Shown: positions 21,914 through 33,199 of the stretch, piece by piece | Layout of the letters: each line of letters begins with the position of its first letter | Position numbering within the stretch: the first letter of the stretch is position 1 | Assembly: GCF_028640845.1 (NCBI RefSeq) | Contig: NC_080540.1 | Coordinates: forward strand, 276,597,524-276,661,523 | Source of the DNA: Ahaetulla prasina | Taxonomy: Eukaryota; Chordata; Lepidosauria; Squamata; Colubridae | Length of the DNA stretch: 64,000 bases | Direction: 5' to 3' | Made by a program: the position numbers and the translations under genes | The notes under the pieces: generated by a model | What the model was told of the DNA's origin: nothing | Database searches by the model: none | Seen by the model: the letters and a program-made list of their open reading frames with translations, nothing else

Positions 21914-24203
21914 CTACACCATTTCAGACAAATGGCTATCCAACATTTTCTTAAAAATTTCCAGTGTTGGAGCATTTACAACTTCTGCAGGCAAATTGTT
22001 CCACTGATTAATTGTTCTAACTGTCAGGAAATTTCTCCTTAGTTCTAGGCTGCTTTTCTCCTTGATTAGTTTCCACCCATTGCTTCTTGTTCTTCCCTCA
22101 GGTGCTTTGGAGAATACTTTGACTCCCTCTTCTTTGTGGCAGCCCCTGAGATATTGGAACACTGCTATCATGTCTCCCCAGTCCTTCTTTTCATTAAACT
22201 AGGCATACCGAGTTCCTGCAACCGTTCTTCATATGTTTTAGCCTCCAGTCCTCTAATCATCTGTGTTGCTCTTCTCCGCACACTTTCTAGAATCTCAACA
22301 TCTTTTTTACAGCGTGGCGACCAAAACTGGATGCAATATTCCAAGTGTGGCCTTACCAAGGCATTATAAAGTGGTATTAACATTTCACGTGATCTTGATT
22401 CTATCCCTCTGTTTATGCAGCCCAGAATTGTGTTAGCTTTTTTGGCAGCTGCTGCACACTGTTGGCTCATATCTAAATGGTTGTCCACTAGGACTCCAAG
22501 ATCCCTCTCATAGGTACTACTATTGAGCAAGGTACCACATATACGGTACCAGTGCATTTTGGTTTTTTGGCCTAAATGTAGAACCTTACTTTTTTCACTG
22601 TTGAATTTCATTTTGTTAGATAGTGCCCAATGTTCAAGTCTGTCAAGATCTTTCTGTATCTTGAGCCTATCTTCTGGAGTGTTGGCTATTCCTGCCAGCT
22701 TGGTGTCATCTGCAAATTTGATGAGTTCCCCATCTATCCCCTCGTCCAAGTCATTGATGAAGATGTTGAAGAGTACTGGGCCTAAAACAGAGCCTTGGGG
22801 TACTCCACTGCATACTTCCCTCCATGTGGATGGAGACAGCTTTGGTCGCATTGGTGGATGATCTCTGGCGGGCCAGGGACAGGGGGTACTCCTCTGCCCT
22901 GGTCCTATTAGACCTCTCAGCGGCTTTTGATACCATCGACCATGGTATCTTGCTGCGCCGGTTGGGGGGATTGGGAGTGGGAGGCACCGTGCATCGGTGG
23001 TTCTCCTCCTATCTCTCCGACCGGTCACAGACGGTGTTGACGGGGGCAGAGGTCGGCCGCGAGGTGCCTCACTTGTGGGGTCCCGCAGGGGTCGATTCTC
23101 TCGCCCCTGCTGTTCAACATCTACATGAAGCCGTTGGGTGAGATCATCAGTGGCTTCAGGGTGAGACACCAACAGTACGCTGATGACACCCAGCTGTACT
23201 TTTCCACCCCGGGCCACCCCAATGAAGTTGTTGAAGTGCTGTCCCGGTGTTTGGAAGCCGTACGGGTCTGGATGGGGAGAAACAGGCTCAAGCTTAATCC
23301 CTCCAAGACGGAGTGGCTGTGGATGCCGGCATCCCGATTCAGTCAACTGCAGCCGCGGTTGACTGTTGGAGGCGAGTTACTGGCCCCAAAGGACAGGGTG
23401 CGCAACTTAGGTGTCCTCCTGGATGATCGGCTGTCATTTGAAGATCATTTGACGGCCGTCTCCAGGAGGGCCTTCCACCAGGTTCGCCTGGTTCGGCAGT
23501 TGCGCCCCTTCCTTGATCGGGATGCCTTATGCACAGTCACTCATGCGCTCGTTACCTCTCGCTTGGATTATTGTAATGCTCTCTACATGGGCTCCCCTGA
23601 AGTGCACTCGGAGGCTTCAGTTAGTCCAGAATGCAGCTGCGTGGGTGATAGAGGAGCTACGCGTAGCTCCCATGTAACACCGCTCCTCGCGCAGACTGCA
23701 CTGGCTACCTGTGGCCTTCGAGTGCACTTTAAGGTGTTGGTTACGACCTTTAAAGCGCCCATGGCTTAGGGCCCGGTACTTACGGGACCGCCTGCTGTTA
23801 CCACATGCCTCCCACCGACCCGTCGCTCTCACAGAGAGGGACTTCTCAGGGTGCCATCCGCCAAACAATGTCGGCTGGCGGCCCCAGGAAGGGCCTTCTC
23901 TGTGGGGCTCCACTCTGGAACGAGCTTCCCCAAGTTTACGCCAAATACCTGACCTTCGGACTTTCCGCCGCGAACTGAAGACACACCTTTTTATCCGCGC
24001 GGGGCTGGCTTAAATTGAATTTTAAATGTCAAATTTTATTAATTTTAAATGGGGTTTTTTAGTGTATGGTAAATTTTTAAATTTTCAGGCTAATTTAAAT
24101 AAGTTTTTTATATTGCATTTTAATTGTATTTTGTATTGTTGTTTTATTCTGCCTGTACACCGCCCTGAGTCCTTCGGGAGAAGGGCGGTATAAAAATCAA
24201 ATA

Positions 24204-24235
<32 letters not shown>

Positions 24236-24800
24236 AGTTCCATTGAGGACTACACGTTGAGTGTGGTTGGTCAGCCAGTTACGAATCCATCTGATGGTGG
24301 TGCTGTCTAACCCACATTTTTCTACTTTATCTAGGTTATGGTCTACTTTATCAAATGCTTTACTGAAGTCCAAGTAAATTATATCGACAGCATTCCTCTG
24401 GTCCACTAATTTTGTCACTTTGTCAAAGAATGCAATAAGATTAGTCTGGCATGATCTGTTTTTGACAAACCCATGTTGGCTTTTGGTTATTATTTTGTTT
24501 GCTTCTAGGTGTTCGGTGATTCATTGCTTGATTATCTTTTCCAGAATCTTCCCTGGTATTGAGGTTAGGCTTATAGGTCTGTAGTTTCCTGGATCTGTTT
24601 TTTTTTCCTTTTTTGAAGATGGGAACTACATCAGCTCTTTTCCAGTCCTCTGGCAGTTCCCCTGTGCTCCAGGATCTTTGAAAGATATAGTTCAGTGGTT
24701 CTGAGATTTCGTCTGCCAGTTCCTTCAGAACCCTGGGGTGTAATCCATCCGGTCCTGGTGATTTGAACTCGTCTAGGGTAGACAGATGTTCACTTACCAT
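21914..24800 (-). pseudogene. CR1 ORF2 reverse transcriptase and C-terminus, split by L2
   Basis: From 24800 downward: RT start (EFKSPGPDGLHPRVLKELAD, LPEDWKRADVVPIFKKG), a frame break near 24600, then LDFSKAFDKVDH with two codons missing just after it (DHNLDKVEK against DHNLLLDKVEK in the copy at the left edge). The L2 insertion at 22833-24231 follows. RT resumes at 22832 with [20 protein letters not shown] and the catalytic FADDTK, then [18 protein letters not shown], and the C-terminal LRRNFLTVRTINQWNNLPAE near 22050. Role: reverse transcription at the nicked target. Frame breaks and the insertion inactivate it. Confidence 0.9.
22833..24231 (+). mobile_element. L2 LINE 3' half inserted in CR1
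   Basis: Starts abruptly inside RT ([18 protein letters not shown]). It carries [19 protein letters not shown], the catalytic [11 protein letters not shown] and NLGVLLDDRLSFEDHLTAVS, and ends with LKTHLFIRAGLA near 24012. The 3' UTR has the 'gccctgagtccttcgggag' end and an (AAT)n tail. CR1 sequence on either side joins without loss when compared with 485-515. Only atg could be a target duplication. There are frameshifts in the palm (near 23080) and after 23600. Confidence 0.9.
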
Positions 24801-26260
24801 TTTTTTCCCCTATTTTAACTTGTGTTCCTAATCTGTTTTTTGTGGTGCTGTTTTTGATAAGTTGGATTGTTTTTTCCTTTTGTGTAAAGACAGATGCAAA
24901 AAATGAGTTAAGTAGATCTGCTTTCTCCCTGTTGCTTGTCACCTTCTTGCCACTTTCTCCCATCAATGGGCCAATTGTTTCCTTGACTTTTTTCTTGTTT
25001 TTAACATGTTGGAAGAAGCTTTTTTTGTTATTTTTTACTTTTGTCGCTAGACTTTGTTCATTGTGAGCCTTAGCTTTCCTCACTTCATCTTTACAAGCTC
25101 GGGCTATTTGCTGATATTCTGCCTTAGTTATTTGCCCCTCTTTCCACTTTTTATATGTGTCCTTTTTGTCTTTCAATTTGTCAGATAGTTCTTTATGCAT
25201 CCATGCTGGTTTCTTTTGAGATCTATTATTTTTCTTCTTCATTGGTATTGTGCTAGACTGGGCTTTTATAATCTCACTTTTCAAAATTTCCCAAGCTTCT
25301 TGAGTTGTTTTCCCCTTGAAGAATCTCATCCATGGAATCCTTCTCAAGCTCTCTCTGAGTTTATTGAAATTAGCTCTCTTGAAGTCCAAGACTCTAGTTT
25401 GACTTTGTTCTACTACTTGTGTTTGCATAATATTGAATTCCAATATTGCGTGATCACTTGCCCCCAAGATTCCTATAGCTTCAACACCTTCTATCATTTC
25501 ATCTCTGTTAGTGAGAATTAAGTCCAATATGGCTGATCCCCTTGTTCCCTTCTCTACTTTTTGGGAAACAAAGTTGTCTTTTAGGTTTGTTAGGAACCTG
25601 TTGGATTTTCCATTTGGTGCAGAGTTTGTCTCCCAGTTGATGTCAGGGTAGTTAAAATCCCCCATTACTATTGTAATGTGCTTCCTACATACCTTAGTTA
25701 GCTGACTAGCAAAAAGTTCATCTACTATCTCTGTTTGGTTGGGTGGCCTATAGTATATGCTTATGGCAATATCATTTTCCCTCCCTTTAATATTGACCCA
25801 AATGCATTCAAGATAATTTTCGTCATTGTTGTGCTCTATTTCTGTAGAGATGTAGTTATTTCTTATATATAGTGCAACTTCACCTCCTCTTTTATTTGGT
25901 CTATTTCTTTTAAATAATTTATATCCCTCTAGCTGTATGTTCCATTTGTCAGTTTCATCCCACCAAGTTTCCATAAGGGCAACAATATTACATCTGCCCT
26001 CATTTACTTGAATTTCTAATTCACCCTGTTTATTCCTCATACTCTGTGCATTGGTGTATAGACATTTGAGTCCATCTTGATTGACCTTGTGTTTACTGTC
26101 TACATAACCTGTGTTGACTGCCCCTACTTTCTTGCCACCTGTTGGTTTAGTGCACATGGTATGGCACTCACTGTTAAATGCTTGGTTTTGCTTGATAGCA
26201 GGGCTGATAATCTTATCCACACAGACATCTATGTTACATGCACTGATAACCCTATTAATT
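24790..26260 (-). CDS. CR1 ORF2 N-terminal part: AP-type endonuclease
   Basis: An open frame of about 476 residues. It contains the endonuclease/exonuclease/phosphatase fold: LYTNAQSMRNKQGEL near residue 54, VALMETWWDE near 82, YRPPN near 160, VMGDFNYPDINW near 187, ILDLILTN near 233 and the catalytic GASDHAIL near 250. A lysine-rich linker follows (WMHKELSDKLKDKKD) and leads toward RT. In CR1 this domain nicks the target DNA so that the RT can prime. It is the longest intact piece of this element, but the full ORF2 is broken downstream, so no complete protein would be made. Confidence 0.9.
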
Positions 26261-26296
26261 TTGGATTGCTGGGGACAGAAATGTTCTGTATCAATT

Positions 26297-26750
26297 AATA
26301 TTTACGGGATATTTACGGGACCGCCTACTGGCATCTTGTCTCTCCCAGCGACCTGTGCGTTCTCACAGAGAGGGACTCCTTGGGGTGCCGTCAGCCAAGC
26401 AATGTTGACTGGCGGCCCCCAGGGGAAGAGCCTTCTCTGTGGGGGCTCCTACCCTGTGGAACGAGCTTCCCCCTGGACTCCGACAAATACCTGACCTCCG
26501 GACCTTTCGCCGCGAACTTAAGACTTATTTATTTTGTCGTGCTGGACTGGCTTGAATTTTAATTTTAATTTTTTAGCCGATTTTATGAGGTTTTAATTTT
26601 TACTAATTTTTAGGGTTACTTGTAGTTTAATATTGGGCCAAATTTAATAAGTTTTTTAATGTTTAATTTTAGTATTGTATGTGTTGCTGTATTTTATTTT
26701 GGCTGTAAACCGCCCTGAGTCCTTCAGGAGAAGGGCGGTATACAAATTAA

Positions 26751-26816
<66 letters not shown>

Positions 26817-26845
26817 AATAATAATAATTTTATTATTATTATTAA
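26297..26845 (+). mobile_element. L2 LINE 3' end inserted between CR1 ORF1 and ORF2
   Basis: Begins tttacgggaccgcctactgg, matching the last coding part of the L2 at 22833. It encodes the final ORF2 residues in broken frames, then the L2 terminus (gccctgagtccttcaggag, ggcggtatacaaatt) and a long (ATT)n tail. CR1 ORF1 sequence resumes at about 26846. Confidence 0.85.
26748..26845 (+). repeat. (ATT)n / (AAT)n microsatellite
   Basis: About 20 ATT units followed by a switch to AAT units and back. It forms the tail of the L2 fragment. Confidence 0.95.
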
Positions 26846-26859
26846 TTCTCTGTCCCCAC

Positions 26860-27815
26860 TGTTCAGTTTAAATGTTTCTCCAGAAAATCTATCAATTTAT
26901 TGCTAAGTAACTCAGACCCTTTCTTTGATGGATGCAATCCATCTCTTTTGTATAGTTTTTCATTGGACTAGTTACAGACATCATGACTAATAAAACCAAA
27001 GCCTTCCCTTTTACACCACTCCTTTAGTCACACATTAAACTTCATTATACGCTTGCCTTTACCTTTTTGTTCCTTATATCCGGGTAAAACCTCTGAAAAG
27101 ATAAGCCTACAACCTATACTACTAAATTCATACCCCAAGCTCTGGAAATCATTCTGCACAGAAAATGCATCCTTTTGGCACATCATTTGTGCCAAGATGT
27201 ATAATAGCATCAACATCATAATCCTTGCTGGCATTCTTGACTATCTTAAGAATACGCCTCTTGTCTCTGCTGGCAGTAGCATCTGGCAGACACCTGACCT
27301 CTTTCAAAACCTCCATATCCTTTCCTAAATTTACATCCCTTACAATTGAGTCACCAATCAGAAGGTGGCTTCTCTTTTTGGATACTGTGCTCTTCTTGTG
27401 TGACAGATGTGTAATACCTGATTCACACTTTCCCCTTTTCAAAGTAAGTTCTTCATCTTGGACCATGATCCCCTGCTTGTTTGAGTTATCAGTATCATAA
27501 CTACCTTGACCTGTCACTTTAGTGTCCCTATTAAGGTCAGCAAGGGCACTATATCTGTTGTACTGGGACACTGCAAAAGCTTTGTGTTTATGATTCACAG
27601 CTCTCAGCCTGCCAGATCCCACGGTTGTACATACTGCCCTTCTCCTGCAGGATCTTTGTGGGAAAGGGGACTGATGGGATGGCAGCTCAATAGAGTAGAA
27701 TGGCTGAATTGGGCACCTAATTTCTGCTTGGAGAGCACATATTTGAGATTCCAGATAGGTAATCTGTCCACGTAGATTACTAATTTGTTTACAAAGAGGA
27801 CAGTACCCAAATTTG
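26860..27815 (-). pseudogene. CR1 ORF1 with SGNH-type esterase domain
   Basis: The minus-strand frame carries, in order, a cysteine-containing region and coiled-coil-like stretch (FGYCPLCKQISNLRGQITYL), a charged linker, and an esterase domain: LLIGDSIVRDV near 27350 (nucleophile Ser in GDS), HLGTND near 27190, and DGLHP near 26930 (Asp and His of the triad). The frame breaks near 27160, since the last motif is in another frame. CR1 ORF1 proteins of vertebrates are known to carry such an esterase, thought to help in RNP or membrane handling. The N-terminus is cut at the gypsy junction. Confidence 0.8.
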
Positions 27816-28640
27816 AAAAGAGTACTTCCTGAGCCACTATGGGCCAGAAGTCTTCGATACCGCCGAATCGCTGTCGGAACCAATGCCGGTACAGTCGGTG
27901 CCATGGCAAACGCTACAGACGATGCTACGAGCACACTACGCGCCGATGCCATCGAAGTTTGTACAATGGTTCGAGTTGAGGCAAAGAGTTCAGCGAGAGG
28001 GCGAATCGATAAGCGCGTACATGGCCGCATTAAGGAAAGCCGCAACCCACTGTGAGTATAGAGACTTGGAGGACTCTTTATTAGAACAACTCATTTGTGG
28101 GGTCAGGGACATCCGACTACAGAGGCGGCTGCTGTCGAAAAGCAACCTAACCCTGGCGATAGCCCTGGATGAGGCCAGGGCACACGAGATGTCCACCAAA
28201 GCGGCGGAAACCTTACAAAAGCTGAACACGCCAAATGCCGTGGCGAAAGCAACGCCAGTCCACAGCGAAGAAATCCAGGCCGAATCGGACGGTGAAGAAG
28301 AGGAAGAGGTTTTCCACACCGGGAGGCCGGAGAGAGGCGACCGGGATGAGTGCGTGAGTTGCGGAGGCCAACACCAACGACAGAATTGCAGGTTCAAAGA
28401 CGCAATTTGTTGCCGGTGTGAAAAGAAAGGACACATAACTCAGGCCTGCCGAGCCTCTCAACCTTCCCGCCAAATATTCAAACCGGCCAATCAACAGGGC
28501 GGCGGATCCGTGAAGCGGCCAGGGATTGGTCAGTTCAAAAAAGGCGCGAAGTTGAATCAGACCACTGTGCGAGTGGGCCACGCATTGACACGGCTAGAAA
28601 AGAAAATATTCACCAAGACATACATCGAAGGAGTGCAGTG
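27816..28640 (+). pseudogene. gag: Gypsy Gag: capsid part and two zinc knuckles
   Basis: The frame opens in the middle of a retrotransposon Gag domain (EYFLSHYGPEVFDTAESL near 27822; the first Met is at 27883). The capsid-like stretch WFELRQRVQREGESISAYM follows, then an acidic patch (SDGEEEEEVFH). Two zinc knuckles come next: CVSCGGQHQRQNC (C-X2-C-X3-H-X4-C) and CRCEKKGHITQAC (C-X2-C-X4-H-X4-C), near 28350-28450. Gag builds the particle and binds the RNA. The N-terminal third is missing. The frame reads on into the protease without a stop, indicating a Gag-Pro fusion in the parent element. Confidence 0.88.
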
Positions 28641-28935
28641 TAAAATGGAGGTGGATACCGGCTCATCAATCACGATTATGTCTTGGGACACAATCGCCAG
28701 ACGTCGCAAAACGCCAGCTGCAACCCCAAAAGCTGAGAGTGCAAGACTACCAGGGGAACTGAATCCCTGTTCGAGGAGTCACGTCCGTCAGAGTGAAATA
28801 TGGACAATTCAAGAAAACCCTGCCGATCACCATCGTAGATGGAAACCTGCCCAGCTTGCTAGGTCTGGACTGGTTCAGAGCCTTGGGCATGGAAGTAACA
28901 GGGGGTTCACAGAAGCAGAGTCAACCTGAAGGACG
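28641..28935 (+). pseudogene. pro: Gypsy aspartic protease, frameshifted
   Basis: The catalytic motif DTGSS starts at 28654 in the Gag frame (KMEVDTGSSITIMS). Soon after, the protein-like sequence moves to a second frame: KKTLPITIVDG and LLGLDWFRALGMEV (28800-28900), the usual C-terminal part of a gypsy protease. An in-frame TGA lies at 28760-28762. A further change of frame leads into RT. At least two frame changes and one stop make this protease non-functional. Confidence 0.82.
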
Positions 28936-31487
28936 AATTGTTGAGAGAATTCGAGGACGTTTTCCAAGACTGCCTGGGCAAGTACGTGGGGACCCACATT
29001 TCATTCAATTTGGACCCCCAGGTGGCTCCCATTAGATTAAAAGCTAGGAGGGTCCCGTTCGCCCTCAAACCCAAGATTGACAGGGAACTAGACAAATTAG
29101 TAAGCCAGGGAATACTAGTCCCCGTCGACCATGCAAAATGGGAGACACCAATAGTGACCCCAGTCAAACCGGACGGATCAGTCCGTATTTGCGCTGACTA
29201 TAAGGCAACGCTTAACAAAGCATTGCAAAAGAGTGCTTTCCCCGTTCCCGTAGTGCAACATTTGTTGCACTCGTTAGGACAGGGACAGGTTTTTGCCAAA
29301 CTCGATCTGGCTCAAGCCTACCAACAATTACCAGTTGACAACGAAACGGCCGAAGCGCAGATGATTGTCACACATCGGGGCGCTTTTAAATGCACTCGAC
29401 TTCAGTTCGGAGTTAGTGTAGCCCCCGGGTTATTCCAAAACCTAATGGAACAACTCCTACAAGGCCTACCGGGAGTAGTTCCATATTTCGACGATGTACT
29501 GGTATCAGCAGAAAACTTGGAAGAATTAGGGATCAAATTGCGAAAGGTTTTGGGCATTTTCAGGTCTGCGGGGCTTAAGATTAAACTCAACAAATGCCAG
29601 ATAGGAGTTGAATCTGTAGAATTCTTGGGTTACCGGATAGATAAGGAAGGCATCCAACCAACTGAGAGCAAAGTGCGAGCCATTAGAAAGGCTCCAACCC
29701 CAAAAAACAAAACAGAATTACAAGCATTTTTGGGGCTTGTAAACTTCTATGCGGTATTTTTAAAAAATAAGGCAATGGTAGCTGAACCGCTACATAAACT
29801 GCTAGCGAAAAAATCTGTTTGGACTTGGGGCAGGGTTGAGGCTAAGGCATTTGAAGGCATTAAGAATCTCTTGTCCAGCGATAGCCTTCTAATTCAGTAC
29901 AATGGGACATTGCCATTAGTACTAGTTTGTGATGCATCACCCTACGGGGTAGGGGCTGTCCTCAGCCACAGGTTACCGAACGGTTCAGAAGCCCCTATCA
30001 CATATTTTTCCCGCACAATGTCCGCAGCGGAAAGGAACTATAGCCAACTAGACCGGGAAGCCCTGGCTATAGTTTCTGGGGTTAAAAAATTCCACGAGTA
30101 CCTGTTTGGGCGGCAATTTGAAATAGTCACAGATCACAGACCTTTATTGGGACTCTTGGCAGGGGACCGTCCAACACTGGTTGCATTATCACCCAGGCTG
30201 ACCCGTTGGACTATTTTCCTGGCAGCATATTCGTACAAACTGTCTCACCGACCGGGCAAGGATTTGGGACATGCGGACGCTTTAAGTAGATGCCCGTTGC
30301 CAGAGAATATTGAAGACCCGACCCCAGGGACGCCCGTCTTGTTAATTGACTTTTTGGACTCTGGCCCAGTCACATCTATGGAAGTGACTAGGGCATCTTA
30401 CAAAGACATTGTCGTAAGAACTGTGATCGGTTGGGTGCAGAGGGGATGGCCCACTGCACCGGGGGATCGTTTCAAAGAATTTACAAAAAAGCGTTCGGAA
30501 CTGTTGGTACAAGGGGGTTGTCTGTTATGGGGGGATACAGTGGTTATTCTGGAAAAATTACGAGGGCATGTGTTGGAACTATTGCATGTGGGCCACCCGG
30601 GGATTGTGAGGATGAAAAGCCTAGCGAGAAGTTACGTGTGGTGGCCACAAATGGATAAAGACATTAGCGACCGGGTAGGGAAATGCCAAGCATGTCAAGA
30701 ATCAAGGCCACTACCCCCAACAGCCCCCATAAGGGATTGGGAAAAACCCCAGGGTCCTTGGTCCAGGATCCATATAGATTTTGCCGGGCTTGCAGAACGT
30801 TTCATATGCAGTGCCAAGGAAGCGCTATCTAGAATTAGCCCAGGAGTTTGGCAATCCAAAATTGATACCTTCCTGGCAGTCCAACATAGAACTCCCTGTG
30901 TGACCACCGGCCGCAGCCCATCGGAGTTATTAATGGGTAGAAGACTCCGGTGCCCCCTAGATCGGTTAAACCCAACATACTCCCCTGATGGGTACCAAAG
31001 CACAAAGGGAAGAACCAGAACAATGACAACAGGTGACCCGGTATGGGCACATAACTACAGTGAGGGTCCAGCGTGGCTAAAGGGAACAATTGAAGGAGTG
31101 ACGGGCCCAAAGTCATACATAGTGGACATGGGAGATGGCCGAGTGTGGAGACGCCACATAGATCAATTACGAAAAAGAATACAAAACAATCCAGAAACCA
31201 ATCAGCCAGACCCTGACTACACAATATTTGAACCAACAGCTAACTCAACCCTGAGGCAATCGGAGGACTTAGCTGAGTCTGAAGAGGTCCAGTGACGCCA
31301 ACCGGCTCCTCCAGAGGACAGCAGGGATGACTCTGCCATTAATCCAGGGCCGGATGGCCCAGAGGAGGAGCTGGGAGGAACAAACAGTCCCTCCGACCAG
31401 CTCGACTCACTCCCAGGGAATGAATTGCGCAGGTCAGAAAGAGTTAGGAGACGCCCTGTCTACCTACGTGACTACGTGGAAAAATAA
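28923..31487 (+). pseudogene. pol: Gypsy Pol: reverse transcriptase, RNase H, integrase with deleted core
   Basis: Open from before 28938 to a TGA at 31293. RT: LVSQGILVPV, SVRICADYKATLNKAL, the catalytic YFDDVLVS at about residues 183-190, FLGYRIDKEGI. RNase H: VCDASPYGVGAVLSH near 330 and TDHRPLLGLLAG near 398. Integrase: HHCC zinc finger (HVLELLHVGHPG ... CQAC, residues about 545-585), then HIDFAG with the first catalytic Asp, joined at about 30790 directly to LAERFICSAKEAL. The core between them, including the other two acidic residues, is missing in frame. A C-terminal tail (RSERVRRRPVYLRDYVE) continues past the TGA in the same frame to TAA at 31485, so the TGA is probably a point mutation. 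Confidence 0.9.
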
Positions 31488-31536
31488 CATGCAAATGTTA
31501 TGCAAAAAACTATGTAAATATGGTAAAATGTGTTCT

Positions 31537-31549
31537 GGGAGGGGAGGAG
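31537..31549 (+). promoter_or_regulatory. Polypurine tract (plus-strand primer)
   Basis: gggaggggaggag sits immediately before the TG of the 3' LTR, the expected place and composition. Confidence 0.85.
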
Positions 31550-31736
31550 TGTAATGTATTTGAATTTTAGGAGGGAAATCTGGGCGGGAAAATGCACGTT
31601 GCTGATTGGCTGATGCCTCAGCCAAAATACTATTTAAAGAGGAGTTTTGCCTGTTGGTTTTTGCTGGGATCACAATAAACCAAAGAGCTGTTGTCACTTG
31701 TATCGTCTCCTGCCTCTTCATTGCCCGAACGTAGCA
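31550..31736 (+). mobile_element. Gypsy 3' LTR (about 187 bp)
   Basis: Starts tgtaatgtatttgaa and ends aacgtagca (TG...CA). It contains an inverted CCAAT box (gctgattggctg near 31600), a TATA-like tatttaaaga at 31631 and AATAAA at 31674. No second copy of this LTR was seen in the window. Confidence 0.85.
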
Positions 31737-33195
31737 GATTGTCTCAAATCCTCCTTTACTACCTTTTTAAGTACAGCCTCCTTTTTAATTTATTTTTGTG
31801 TGCCTTTTAAATTAGAAGATATTTTTACAATATACTGTAGGTTTATCCAAGATAGTTTTACAATATAGGGTTTTTTTACAGTTTACTTTTACATTACACT
31901 TTCGCTCTTTAGCTTTTTTTAAAAAAACAGAAACAAACTCTGGTTCTTACTTTTATTGAACCGTTCTAATCTCAGTAAAGTATGCTCTTTAGCTGTTAAA
32001 AGTAATGAGGTTTTCATTCTTGACAATAGTGATACATCATATACCAATTGGAACGTTTTCTATTATGCTACAGGCTGAAAGTAAATGATTGCATGCTTTG
32101 TCTTGTACTGCTGAATCTTTGGTAGATGACTCTCCCCTTCTGAAGAATAGCAATAATTGTTAATAAATGCTTTTGGATTCTCTTATCAGTCAGACACATG
32201 TTTTTTTAATACCGTATGCTTGCTTCTTGGGTTCTGATTTTCCATTTGTCAGAATAAGGAATGCATTGTACTGCTCTCAATATAATAGGGTTTTTTTTTC
32301 TTCTTTTAAAATTATCCCTGAATATTAAGAAAGAAAAATTACTATATCAAACACCAGCTTCAGCTAATGGAGGCTAAATTATTTAGTTGGCTTTTGAGCC
32401 GCTATTGGCTTTTCTACCTGACAGTTGTTGCTAGGATACACAAATAACAGTAGGTCCATTTCATTACCAGCATTTATTTCAATCCCCCATCCCTAATTTT
32501 TACATTGGGAAAGAACTTCATTCTTATCTCTTATTTCATTTCAAATGGCTGCACTCAAGATTTAAAAAGGTCCATTTCAATCATTCTCGATGGGCTGGTC
32601 ACAGAAAGAATCAGAATGATTGTTCCTTATTTAATCTCTGTTCAGCCTCACCCCTGCATGTGGTTTTGTACCCATTCCTTCTTCTGAAAGTGCCTGAAGG
32701 ATTTCATGCAAAAAATAGGCAAGCTCTTTTCTCTACAAATGCTCACATCTCATTATGATATTAAATGTATATATTACTCATAATACAGGGTGATAATATA
32801 TTATCATGACAAATATAAGGACAGAACACTCTCATTGCCTTGCTAGATCTTTTCAAGGCCTGTTTTCCAGCAGTTGCCTTTGGCGCTTCTTAACCAGGAT
32901 ATGATAGGAGTGGCCTTTATTTTTCACTTGAAAAATCCTTGGGCAGGTCTTATTTATATCTTCTTGTCTCTTTGCTGTCCTTGCTCAGGCGAGCACAGAA
33001 ACCTCAGGCTTGGTTTTCTCTTATGTTAGCAACTGTTTTATTTGGCACTTTTCTTCCCCTTCTAATGTAAAATGTGCCAAATTCCTTACTTCCAAACCTA
33101 TTAACCCACACACATAACTCTAATAAATAAACTTCTTTAAAATGTCTGCTTATTACTTTAGGCAACACCAGCTGATAACATCATCAACTTCTCAG
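31737..33195. other. Unassigned AT-rich stretch
   Basis: Low-complexity A/T runs. No gene or repeat family recognised. Confidence 0.4.
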
Positions 33196-33199
33196 CCTT

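Larger units (their letters stand above)
21841..27815 (-). mobile_element. CR1 LINE, nearly complete, with two L2 insertions
   Basis: Minus-strand CR1. ORF1 lies at about 27815-26860, ORF2 at about 26260-21900. The 3' end near 21841 reads on the plus strand as agttggaagggaccttgaag and tctagtccaaccccctgcc, the classic CR1 terminus, followed by (ATT)n. L2 pieces at 22833-24231 and 26297-26845 are inserted in the opposite orientation, leaving about 4 kb of CR1. The 5' side abuts a gypsy element at about 27815. Several frame breaks make it inactive. Confidence 0.9.
27816..31736 (+). mobile_element. Ty3/gypsy LTR retrotransposon, 5'-truncated
   Basis: Gag, protease, RT, RNase H and integrase pieces in gypsy order, then a purine-rich tract and a 3' LTR. 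No 5' LTR, primer-binding site or Gag N-terminus: the left end joins the CR1 5' end directly. Codon and base use (GC-balanced, long frames) stand out from the AT-rich flanks, suggesting a fairly young copy. It is defective through frame changes, stops and an integrase deletion. It is a genomic retrotransposon with no envelope gene. Confidence 0.92.
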
